Part shown: positions 1-7,181 of the stretch, in pieces | Layout: every line of letters begins with the position of its first letter | How positions within the stretch are numbered: the first letter of the stretch is position 1 | Assembly: GCF_026965555.1 (NCBI RefSeq) | Contig: NZ_CP114040.1 | Span: forward strand, 5,766,001 to 5,830,000 | Source of the DNA: Nannocystis punicea | GTDB taxonomy: Bacteria; Myxococcota_A; Polyangia; Nannocystales; Nannocystaceae | Length of the DNA stretch: 64,000 bases | Direction of reading: 5' to 3' | Notes under the pieces: model-generated | The model's input: only the letters and a program-made list of their open reading frames with translations | What the model was told of the DNA's origin: nothing | Databases searched by the model: none | Made by a program: the position numbers and the translations under genes

Positions 1-2
1 AG

Positions 3-367
3 CCCCGCGTCCGGACGGACTCGCTCCGGAGGTCAAACGTCATCGCACGCAACGACCGCGAGCCGCCGCTGCCTGTGGACGAGGCCGACATGTCGCCGCT
101 GCGGGAGGCGATCGACTTCCTCCTCGTCCAGCAGATCAGCGAGGGAGTCCACGACAGCGTGTCGGCGAGTCGCTCGCGTACTTCATCGCGCCCGGGGTTG
201 TGGCGCGCCTGCGGCTGTTCACCGGCGCTCGTATTGGCGAGACCTGCCGAATCGCGGTCCGCGACTTGCGGCCCGAAGGTCGCGTCCACCTGCCCGAGGC
301 GAAGACCACGTTTCGGGCGTCTTCAGCCTCAACGTGGTGTAGCTCGGATCGAGCGACGAGGTGGTGA
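3..367 (+). pseudogene. Frameshifted tyrosine recombinase (phage-type integrase) remnant
   Basis: Two adjacent reading frames together read like the core and box I of a tyrosine recombinase. The frame from the left edge to about 165 encodes a stretch typical of the region before the catalytic domain (RNDREPPLPVDEAD, then a Leu-rich helix). The next frame from about 165 to 367 encodes YFIAPGVVARLRLFTGARIG, in which FTGARIGE matches box I with its catalytic Arg (codon 230-232), followed by an RDLRPEGRV strand. A frameshift separates the two, and the second frame ends at a TGA before any His-x-x-Arg or Tyr box. The start lies outside the window. Seen: the motif and the frame break. Inferred: a dead integrase, perhaps from an old mobile element. 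Confidence 0.5.
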
Positions 368-929
368 CCTCCCGCGAGGTCAACGGCGTCGCACGCCGAG
401 ATACCGCCAGCGCACGGCGACGCTCGCGTCCGTCACCAGGTTCGCGGAACCGATAAGCCTCGCAGTGTAAGAGCCTTCGCCGTGGGCGATCGAGCCGTGC
501 GCCGCCGATGAAACTCGGTTGTTTGGCGATATCCCGCTCGGCGAACGCCACGACGATCACGTCAAGAGGGTGGTTTCACTTCCTCTCGCCGAAGCGCAAC
601 GCGAGCGAAGAAGACAAGGCCAACGAACTGAGCAAGGGCACCGCCTTCCTGCCCCTGCAGCGGCGCCGCTACGACCGCGGCCTGCGCACCAGCAGCGGCG
701 GCAAGAAGAGGCCGCGTAGCGGCCGGGAGCGTGATCGACGGCGGCACTTGCTCCGCAGGTCGGGCCGTGGTCATCTGCCCCGGATGCTGCTGCCCGTCAG
801 CTGGAGCGACTTCGTTCTCGTCGGGTTCATCGTCTTGTACGCGGTGGTTCAATGGGGCGCTGCACTCCAAGCGCTGGGCATCGTTGGCCTCGCCGCGCCC
901 ACCAAACGGAAGGTCTGAAGGTCCTTCGC
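368..929. other. Stretch without a confident gene
   Basis: Several short overlapping reading frames occur on both strands, but none has a convincing start, ribosome binding site or recognisable motif. The longest plus-strand frame here (508-918) ends in a hydrophobic segment. It could be a decayed membrane protein, but I cannot support a function. The stretch probably continues the degraded DNA around the recombinase remnant. Confidence 0.3.
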
Positions 930-1577
930 ATGCGCCGCCCCGCCCCCAGTCTCCGCGAGTGCTTCGCTTTCCCCATCAGCACCCCCGAGGGGCGGCGTGA
1001 CGTGCTGCTCGGGGGTACGCTGCTTCTTCTCCCCCTGCTGGGCTGGATTCTCAACCTCGGCCACCGTCTGGATGTCGTCTACCGGGTCTATCACGACGAG
1101 CCGCCGTACTTCCGCGGCTTCGCGCCCTGGGGTCACACCTTGCGCCGAGGGTTCCGCGCCTTCGCGGCGATCACCGTCTACCTCATGCCCGCCATCCTCC
1201 TCGCGGGCGCGACCGCGGCCCTTCACTGCCATGCGCGCTCGGCCCTGATCTGGGTGACAGGCCCGCTCGCGCTCGCATGTTTCTTGATCGCGATCTATGC
1301 GCTGCCCGGCGGGATGACCTACAACGCAGCATTCAATGATCTCTCCTATCTGTACCGACCGGACAAGGCGTTGCGACGAGCGCTGGACGGCGGTTCCTCA
1401 TACCTTCGCGCCTGGGCCATCGCCATCGCCGCCATGGCACTCACTCCGCTTGGCCTCCTCGCGCTCGGCGTTGGCTTCTTCTACAGCAGCGTGTGGGGCT
1501 GGAGCGTCGTCGGCTACGCATTCTCGCGCGCCCTCGTCCTCAAAGAAAGCTCCTCCGTCCGCCCGCCGCCTCCGTAA
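930..1577 (+). CDS. Multi-pass membrane protein, DUF4013-like
   Basis: A predicted inner-membrane protein of 215 residues. It opens with a cytoplasmic stretch (RDVLLGGTLLLLPLLGWILN) typical of the first helix of DUF4013 proteins, then has about five more hydrophobic segments, with short polar loops carrying YRPDKALRRAL. The ATG at 930 is preceded by GAAGG about nine bases upstream, so it is preferred over an ATG at 852 in the same frame. The C-terminus is short and Pro-rich. DUF4013 proteins have no established function. The gene stands alone between degraded DNA and a small truncated reading frame. The family call rests on the helix pattern and the PLLGW-type motif only. Confidence 0.6.
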   Translation: MRRPAPSLRECFAFPISTPEGRRDVLLGGTLLLLPLLGWILNLGHRLDVVYRVYHDEPPYFRGFAPWGHTLRRGFRAFAAITVYLMPAILLAGATAALHCHARSALIWVTGPLALACFLIAIYALPGGMTYNAAFNDLSYLYRPDKALRRALDGGSSYLRAWAIAIAAMALTPLGLLALGVGFFYSSVWGWSVVGYAFSRALVLKESSSVRPPPP

Positions 1578-1647
1578 CGGCTCTCCACGCCGCTCGCGGA
1601 CGTAGCGGCGGGAGAGCCCCGCGGCACTCGGAGTAAGAGCCGCAAGC

Positions 1648-1848
1648 ATGCTTCATCCTGGAGGCGAGCTGACCGTGCAGGACGCCACGCTCACCGACGA
1701 GGTGCTCAAGTTCGAGAGCAGGATGACCGCTTCCACGGCCGGCAAGAAGACGATCACCGGTGAGCTCGAGAGCGCCGTGTGTACTGATAATAACTGCGAA
1801 ATCTTCAAGGAGGCGGTCAGCATCGAGGTCGACGTCGCCGCCCAGTAG
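1648..1848 (+). CDS. Small protein resembling the C-terminal half of a myxobacterial secreted domain
   Basis: A 66-residue frame. Its ending (AVCTDNNCEIFKEAVSIEVD) resembles the C-terminal strand pair with two Cys seen in DsbD-N-like or thiol-disulfide-associated lipoproteins of myxobacteria, where a xVCxxxxC pattern precedes the last strand. There is no signal peptide or N-terminal half, and an in-frame TAG lies only about 45 bases upstream, so this is probably the tail of a truncated gene. It converges on and overlaps the 3' end of the opposite-strand gene by 32 bases. Alternatively it is a genuine small protein; the upstream GGAG at about 1630 is rather distant. Confidence 0.4.
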   Translation: MLHPGGELTVQDATLTDEVLKFESRMTASTAGKKTITGELESAVCTDNNCEIFKEAVSIEVDVAAQ

Positions 1849-3160
1849 CGCGACATGCTTCGTGGCGGAGACGGCGCGGACGGGCGAGCACGACGGCGAA
1901 CAGGCCGATGAGGAGCAAGGCCGGGGTGGAGCCCTCACACGGGGCGCCGGTGCAGGCGCAGCCGTGTTCGACGAGCCCGTCGCCGCCGGCGCTCGTGCCT
2001 GAGCTGCTCGAATCTCCCGAAGTGTTCGAGTCGGTCGTGCTCGGAGGTTCAGAGCCGGTGGTCGGTGTCTCGGTCGGGTCGGTCGTCGTGGGCGGGACCG
2101 GGTCGGTCGTGGTGGTTGTGGTCGACGTGCTCGTCGCGCTGGTCGTCGTCCCGTCGGGAGGAGAGCCGGTCGAGTCGCCGCCGGTCGAGTCGCCGCCGGT
2201 CGAGTCGTCACCGGTCGAGTCGCCGCCGGTCGAGTCGTCACCGGTCGTGGTGTCGGGGTCGGGCGGAGGAGCGGGCAGCGGCGGAATCTGCATCGCGCTG
2301 CACGCACCGTCGCGGACGGTGTCCGCCGGGGTCCAGGTCGGCTCGCTGGTGACGCCGATGACGTCGCACTCGTCTGGTGGCTCTCCGGGCTCGAGCTGCG
2401 CGCGGCACAGCTTGCAGGCGCGGTGGGCGACCGGGGCCTCGTTCATCGCGGTGTCGAAGGTCCGCACAGTGATGCAGACGTCGTGCAAGGGGTCGTTCTC
2501 GGCGGCCCATGCGACCTCCCGCGGCAGCCGGACGTGCTGCTGCGAGCCGGCCATGATCGTGAACACCAGTTCGCCGTCGGTGTCGTCGCCGGTGTCGTTG
2601 AGGAAGATGTTGTGCACGACCGGGCTGCCGTCGTCCTGCGCGCCGCCGACGAGGTGGACCCAGTAGTTGAGCGTCCAGTTGCCGTTGCTGCAGCTGTCGC
2701 CGCAGCTGGGGACCAGGAAGTCGTGGAGGTCGACGCTGAGGTCGGTCAGCGGCGCGGGAGGGTTCGTGTCGCGGAGACCCGCGGTGTAGACGAGGGAAGG
2801 CTCGCCCTTGATGAGGAACGAGACCATCGCGCCGATGTTCGGCTCCGGCTCGACGCGGAAGACGCCGACCGGGAACGTGGCCCTGCCGTTCGTCTTCTCG
2901 GGACCGCTCAGCTCGGCGACCTCGACGACGTTCACGACGTCGCCGTCGACCATGGCGGAGTTCGGGTTCGCGCCGAAACCGGTGATCCGCACCGCGGCGT
3001 TGCGCGGCAGCACGGAGCCGGACGGCGGGAAGGCGACGGTGTCCGGAAAGTCGGGCTCGCAGGCCCGCGCCGGGGACGGTGCAGCCGCCCAAAGAAGCGG
3101 CGCGACCGCGACCAGGGGAGCGATGATAGGGCGAGCACGGAGCATCGTGATGGTTATCAT
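1817..3160 (-). CDS. MYXO-CTERM surface protein with low-complexity Thr/Ser/Gly/Asp linker
   Basis: A secreted protein of about 447 residues. It has an N-terminal signal peptide (hydrophobic core APLVAVAPLLWA, then ACEPD), a globular region of about 260 residues with paired Cys, and a long linker. The linker holds DDSTG/GDSTG repeats and poly-Thr, followed by a GCAC motif, a hydrophobic segment and Arg-rich tail. That C-terminal layout is the MYXO-CTERM sorting signal, which in myxobacteria anchors proteins to the surface after cleavage. The globular part begins with a bacterial Ig-like pattern (PPSGSVLPRNAAVRITG). A second possible Met start lies five codons in, at 3145. The ligand or role is unknown. 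Codon use matches the rest of the window. Confidence 0.8.
   Translation of the reverse strand: MITITMLRARPIIAPLVAVAPLLWAAAPSPARACEPDFPDTVAFPPSGSVLPRNAAVRITGFGANPNSAMVDGDVVNVVEVAELSGPEKTNGRATFPVGVFRVEPEPNIGAMVSFLIKGEPSLVYTAGLRDTNPPAPLTDLSVDLHDFLVPSCGDSCSNGNWTLNYWVHLVGGAQDDGSPVVHNIFLNDTGDDTDGELVFTIMAGSQQHVRLPREVAWAAENDPLHDVCITVRTFDTAMNEAPVAHRACKLCRAQLEPGEPPDECDVIGVTSEPTWTPADTVRDGACSAMQIPPLPAPPPDPDTTTGDDSTGGDSTGDDSTGGDSTGGDSTGSPPDGTTTSATSTSTTTTTTDPVPPTTTDPTETPTTGSEPPSTTDSNTSGDSSSSGTSAGGDGLVEHGCACTGAPCEGSTPALLLIGLFAVVLARPRRLRHEACRATGRRRRPRC
2168..2242. repeat. Five tandem 15-bp repeats coding for the linker
   Basis: Five head-to-tail copies of a 15-bp unit (GGTCGAGTCGCCGCC or GGTCGAGTCGTCACC) lie inside the MYXO-CTERM protein gene. 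On the coding strand they give alternating GGDST and GDDST blocks. The period is a multiple of three, so copy-number change would lengthen or shorten the linker without a frameshift. Confidence 0.9.
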
Positions 3161-3453
3161 GGCCCACTCGGTATCGATCCGTCGCAGCGGCTAGCGAGGC
3201 CGGGACCGGACGCCCGCCCTCGTCGACCCCGAGCGGGGCTCGTTCCCCCGCCGACCATCATGCGCGCCCGGTCAGGGCGACCACTGGCGAACGCCATGGC
3301 GCGACCACCGAGTGACCGCAGGCGCCTGTTCAGCCAACGCCGGGCGGCCTGCCGCGCCCGCTCGGCGCCTCGGCGGCATCACGCTGGCCGACGGCGCCGC
3401 CGACCTCGAGCGTCGCGCCAAACGCGTAGCGAAGAAGGCCGCCCCACTCGGCG

Positions 3454-4476
3454 TCACGCCACCGCGAGCAGGGCCTGCAGGATCGCCTGCGAGCGGCGCT
3501 GGCCGTAGCCGCGCCCGTAGGCCCGGCTCGTGATGGCGATTACCAGGTCCAGCGCCGGCACCACGTAGATCTTGTTGCCGCCGTTGCCCGAGGCGAAGCT
3601 TACGCGCACCGGCCCGCCGCGCGCTGCGTGCGTGGCGTGGTACCAGTACAGGCCGTAGTGCGAGGCGTAGGGATCGGCGTCGCCGATGTCGACAGCGGGT
3701 TGCAGCGTGCGGTCGATCCAGTCGCGGCCGATCACGCGCGTGTCGTCGTGTTTGCCGCCGTCCAGCAGTAGACGGCCGATGCGCACCATGTCGTCCACGG
3801 CGAGCGAGAGATTGCCCTGGCCCTTCGCGTTTCCGGCCGCGTCGCGTGCCCAATGCCAGCGCGTGATGCCGAGCGGTGCGAACAGGGCGTCGCCTGCGAA
3901 GGCTTCGAGGTCCTGTCCGCAGGCCTGTTGCACGACGAGGCCGGCCACGTAGGCGGCCAGCGAGTTGTAGCGGTAGTGCAGGCCCGGCGCCGTGGCCCGC
4001 GGCACCGACCAGGCGAAGGCCACCGGATCGGGTGCGGCATCCATGCGATCCTCGTGGCCGGGCGAGGCGGGATCCTCGTCGAAGGCGTCGACGCCGCTGC
4101 GCATGTCGAGCAGATCGCGCAGCGGCACATCGGCAAAGGCGCTGCCGCGCGAGGCCGGGAGGTAGCGCTGCACGGGATCGGCGGGATCGCGCAGCATGCC
4201 GCGATCGAAGGCCGCGCCGGCCAGCAGCGAGGTGATGCTCTTGCCGGCGGAGCGCACGTCGTGCAGCTCGTCGGCACGCGCGCCGTTGTAGGTGCGCAAC
4301 GCGACGCGTCGCCGGCCGCGGTGCACGCTGACGGCGCGCAAGTCGGCGTGTTCGTCGTGGTCGAGGCCGGCGAGCACGTCGTCGAACCGGCCCGCAGCGC
4401 GCGATGGCGTCCCGAGCGCTGGGGTGCAGGCGAGCAGGGGCAGGGCGTGGAGCAGGTCGCGGCGGCGCATGGGCAT
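3454..4476 (-). CDS. Serine hydrolase of the beta-lactamase / esterase family (PF00144-like), exported lipoprotein
   Basis: A 340-residue penicillin-binding-protein-fold serine hydrolase. The family acts through an S-x-x-K nucleophile and a Y-x-N motif. Here SAGK (followed by SITS) is the S-x-x-K box and YRYNS the Y-x-N box. The C-terminal GNGGNKIYVVP strand fits the usual K/H-x-G position. The N-terminus MPMRRRDLL, a hydrophobic run and a Cys form a twin-Arg-like signal with a lipobox, so the protein is probably exported folded and lipidated. An in-frame extension upstream to 5184 has coding-unlike composition and is rejected. The gene is divergent from the zinc-ribbon gene 198 bases away. 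It could be an esterase or a transpeptidase-like regulator; the substrate is unknown. Confidence 0.8.
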   Translation of the reverse strand: MPMRRRDLLHALPLLACTPALGTPSRAAGRFDDVLAGLDHDEHADLRAVSVHRGRRRVALRTYNGARADELHDVRSAGKSITSLLAGAAFDRGMLRDPADPVQRYLPASRGSAFADVPLRDLLDMRSGVDAFDEDPASPGHEDRMDAAPDPVAFAWSVPRATAPGLHYRYNSLAAYVAGLVVQQACGQDLEAFAGDALFAPLGITRWHWARDAAGNAKGQGNLSLAVDDMVRIGRLLLDGGKHDDTRVIGRDWIDRTLQPAVDIGDADPYASHYGLYWYHATHAARGGPVRVSFASGNGGNKIYVVPALDLVIAITSRAYGRGYGQRRSQAILQALLAVA

Positions 4477-4674
4477 CGCTGTCGAGGGTCCTGCCCCTTG
4501 AATGCGCCCGCAAGCGGCGCCGGCGCGGGCCTGCTCACCTGCGAATTCGACGTGGTCCTCGCGGCTCGCTCGGGTCGCCCACGGGCCCTCGCCCCCCTCA
4601 CCATCGCGTCGCCGCTGCGCGACCGGCAGCGGTGGCCGCTGCGAGGCGCGGCCGTCTGCTAGGATGGAACGCAG

Positions 4675-5049
4675 ATGCCGCGCCGGACCGATTTCCCCTG
4701 CTGCCCGAACGGCTCGCACTATTCGTGCTGGTACGCGCATTTCGTCTACAAGCCGCAGTTCGCGTGCTTCGGCTGTCGCAAGGCGTTCAAGCGGAGGTTG
4801 CAGGCCGACGTCGATCCGGACGGCGAGTGGCGAGCGCCGCGCTGCCCCGAATGCGGCGGCGACGTGGTGTCCATGGGCGTCGGGTTCCGACCGCCGCGGC
4901 GCCAGCAGGTCGGGCAATGGCGCCGCCTCGCCGCGCTGGCGGCCGAAGGCGCGACGTTCCTGTGCTGCGGCGGCGCCAGGCAGCCGCGCAGCGCCCTCGA
5001 CTTCCAGCAATTCATGGCGCAGCGGTGGCGCCGCGGCAAGGTCCGCTGA
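4675..5049 (+). CDS. Small Cys-rich zinc-ribbon protein
   Basis: A 124-residue protein with several Cys pairs: CCPNGSHYSCW near the N-terminus, CFGC, CPECGG in the middle, and a later CC. The CxxC pairs suggest one or two treble-clef or zinc-ribbon folds. Basic and aromatic residues (FVYKPQF, FKRRL) would fit nucleic-acid binding, but no family function is known to me. The ATG at 4675 follows a purine-rich AGGATGGAACGCAG segment that serves as ribosome binding site. It is divergent from the serine hydrolase gene. Both lie in the part of the window lacking the 14-bp repeat, and I suspect common acquisition, but that is inference. Confidence 0.65.
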   Translation: MPRRTDFPCCPNGSHYSCWYAHFVYKPQFACFGCRKAFKRRLQADVDPDGEWRAPRCPECGGDVVSMGVGFRPPRRQQVGQWRRLAALAAEGATFLCCGGARQPRSALDFQQFMAQRWRRGKVR

Positions 5050-5713
5050 TGGATGGCGATCGCGTCGCCCTTGCAGCTCCCCGTCTGCCGATCGCAGCTC
5101 GCCGACGGCCGCCCTCCGACCAATACGGGTAGACTCCGGCGAATCCGCGGACTCGTCGGAGTAAGCCAATCTTCGCGCTGTCACCCTGGTCCGGTCGCAT
5201 GCAGCGATACAGACCTCGGGTCCGGATCACCGCGACGATTCTCGATCGCCGCCGCGCCCGCCGATTCCGTCCTGACCGCGCTCCCGGCCGAATCCCGCCG
5301 CGAGCACGTCGGCGACGGTTCAGTTGGCCTGACCGTCGCCGGCGTCGTCGCCCTCGCAGGGCCCCGACTCCGCGCCGTCGGTCCCGTAGCAGCGCCCCTC
5401 GACCTCGTCGTACACCAGTTCGGGGAGCCTCTTGAGCTCCGACGGGCCCCTCATGTTCGATGCCGTCGCTACGAGACTCTCCCGTGGGCTCGCCCAAGCC
5501 TCGACGAGGCCGGGCCGCAAGGGCGCACGAGGCTCGACCCGTGCCGCTTCCCCTGCATGGAAGGCCCGCCGGCTGAACTCCGGACGGGCCTTCTTGTGTG
5601 CCAGGCTGGCTCTGAGCTGCCCCATCGGATATCTTCGGCGCCAGGGCCTTCGCGCCCAACGGACGCCCGCGGATCTCTCTTTCACAACAGATCGCGGCTC
5701 TCGGAAAGATCCA
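5050..5713. other. Gap of about 660 bases without a confident gene
   Basis: A minus-strand frame (5320-5685) and several plus-strand frames are open here, but the residue composition is Arg/Pro/Ala-rich, as expected from shadow frames of GC-rich DNA, and no ribosome binding site or motif is seen. The only structured element is the hairpin at 5561-5592. I looked for a tRNA or tmRNA in front of it and found no acceptable T-arm. Confidence 0.4.
5561..5592. terminator. Strong hairpin, terminator-like
   Basis: The inverted repeat AAGGCCCGCCGG / CCGGACGGGCCTT forms a stem of about 12 pairs with one mismatch or bulge and an 8-base loop. A short TTCTT tract follows on the plus strand. It resembles an intrinsic terminator, although the U-tract is weak and no gene clearly ends just before it. 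Confidence 0.5.
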
Positions 5714-6091
5714 ATGCACCTACCTCGTTCGCTCCTCTTCGTCCCATTCGTCCTCGCCCTCCTCGGCGGTTGCCGTCACAGCACCACCCCCTCTCTCGTC
5801 GTCGACGGCTTCACCCTCAATCCCGACCCGTGGCTGGAGGATCGACAGGCCATCGCCCAACGAGCCAGCTTCGACCTCAACTGCGCCGCCGACAAGCTCG
5901 CCCTCACGGTCCTCGCCGTCGGCGGCAACGGCATGTTCTTCGACGACTGGGCCACCCAGGTCGGCGTCTCGGGTTGCGACCAGCGCGTCGTCTACATCCG
6001 CACGCCTCAGGGCTGGATCGCCAACATCGCCCGGACCGACGCCGCCCAGCCGCCCCCGTCGGCCCCGGCTCCGCCGCCTCCGGTGCCCTGA
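5714..6091 (+). CDS. Small lipoprotein, hypothetical
   Basis: A 125-residue lipoprotein. The signal peptide is MHLPRSLLFVPFVLALLGGC with lipobox LGGC, and the mature part has one further Cys pair and ends in a Pro-rich tail (SAPAPPPPVP). GGAAAG about eight bases before the ATG at 5714 is a good ribosome binding site, so the longer in-frame extension upstream is rejected. Conserved-looking patterns are LNCAADKLALTVL and VSGCDQRVVYI. The layout recalls small outer-membrane lipoproteins whose Cys pair ties two strands together. I recognise no family. The next lipoprotein gene follows in the same direction after 167 bases. Confidence 0.7.
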   Translation: MHLPRSLLFVPFVLALLGGCRHSTTPSLVVDGFTLNPDPWLEDRQAIAQRASFDLNCAADKLALTVLAVGGNGMFFDDWATQVGVSGCDQRVVYIRTPQGWIANIARTDAAQPPPSAPAPPPPVP

Positions 6092-6258
6092 GCCGCTCCC
6101 CGCGCAGCGACTTGCGACTCGGCACCTCCGGGCGCGAGAACCCCTTGAGTGTCCCCGGCCGGCCGGGCCCCCGATCGGGTCGGTACCGCGCAGCAGGCCG
6201 GGCGAGCGCGCGATCGACGAGTTTCACAGAATTGTCGCGCGCCGGGAAACCACCAAGC

Positions 6259-7020
6259 ATGCAACCTTACCGCCTCACGCAGGCCGTCTCCATCCCGGTT
6301 CTCCTCCTCCTCGGTTGTAACCCGCCCCTCCAGGGCGACCTCGGCGAGTACACCGACGGCTCGACGAGGGACATCGAGACCGGCTGCGGCGACGCGGACC
6401 CTGCGAGTTGGGTGCCGACGAGCTTCACCTTCGACCCACCGCTCCTCGACACCAGCTTCGCCGGCGAGTGCTCGATCTCCGTCCTCGAGTCGTCCTCGGA
6501 CAGCGTCGACCTCTCGCTCGCTTGCGGTGAGCAGGCCGTCCAGCTCCACATCCCGCTCGACGGGCCGCTCGGGCCGGTCGTCGCCCCCGGCGACACCGTG
6601 ATGCTCGACTACCGCTCCGAGAACAACTGGGGTCTCGACGAGTGGTACACCCTCCGCCGGCCCTCCGCCGACGCGACCCTGTTACTCGCCGGGATGCAGG
6701 GCGACTCGCTGGAGCCGCCAGGCCCGCAAGGTTTCTTCGCGCCGCTCACCCTGGCCGTGCTCGCGGACGTGTGCCCGAAGCCGGTGCATTGCGAGGCCCC
6801 GGGCGAGGACCTGGCCGTCGAGTTCACCTACGGTGCCGCCGCAGCCGGGGTGTTCCCCGGGCATCATGCGCTGCTCGGCGACCCGGTGAACTACCGCGTC
6901 GCCGTCAGCCTGGCCAGCGAGAATCACTGGGGCCTGCCCCCCAGCCAGGGCGACCAGTGCTCGTTCGCTGACGGCTCGTCGACGTACTTCAGCGTCAGCA
7001 TCCAGCACCAGCCGGGCTGA
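6259..7020 (+). CDS. Lipoprotein, hypothetical
   Basis: A 253-residue predicted outer-membrane lipoprotein. The signal peptide ends in LLLLGC, then comes an acidic linker and a beta-rich domain with Cys residues in pairs (GEC...LACG, DVCPKPVHC, QCSF). Two internal segments are alike (YRSENNWGLDEW and SLASENHWGLPPS), which suggests a repeated motif or a two-fold domain. The ATG at 6259 has GGGAAA about 12 bases upstream. The longer in-frame extension is non-coding in composition. The next gene also encodes a lipoprotein on the same strand. Function unknown. Confidence 0.75.
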   Translation: MQPYRLTQAVSIPVLLLLGCNPPLQGDLGEYTDGSTRDIETGCGDADPASWVPTSFTFDPPLLDTSFAGECSISVLESSSDSVDLSLACGEQAVQLHIPLDGPLGPVVAPGDTVMLDYRSENNWGLDEWYTLRRPSADATLLLAGMQGDSLEPPGPQGFFAPLTLAVLADVCPKPVHCEAPGEDLAVEFTYGAAAAGVFPGHHALLGDPVNYRVAVSLASENHWGLPPSQGDQCSFADGSSTYFSVSIQHQPG

Positions 7021-7181
7021 TCCTGGGTCGCGCCCCGGTAACGATCGCTCCGCGCAACGAGGCGGTGGACGACGAAGCCGAGGGCGAAAGCGATCGGAGC
7101 GCGTCGATGCGTCCTGTCTCGGCCTCGCCTGCGCGTGCGATCGCGGCTGCCAGGCGCGCGCCGCTGCGGCACCATTACGGC

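Noticed and set aside
4486..4500. CCTGCCCCTTGAAT upstream of the serine hydrolase as a 14-bp unit
   Set aside because: A single partial match with no following CA(T/G) half; expected by chance in this composition.
4477..5184. N-terminal extension of the serine hydrolase
   Set aside because: It would run through the divergent zinc-ribbon gene and remove the signal peptide from the N-terminus.
5440..5600. tRNA or tmRNA in front of the hairpin at 5561
   Set aside because: A GCACG...CGTGC pair frames a 10-base loop, not the 7-base T-loop, and no D-arm, anticodon arm or acceptor stem can be drawn.
5320..5685. Minus-strand frame as a gene (ends ELVYDEVEGRCYG...)
   Set aside because: Only the last 40 residues look protein-like, the rest is Arg/Pro/Ala shadow, there is no ribosome binding site, and the hairpin lies inside it.
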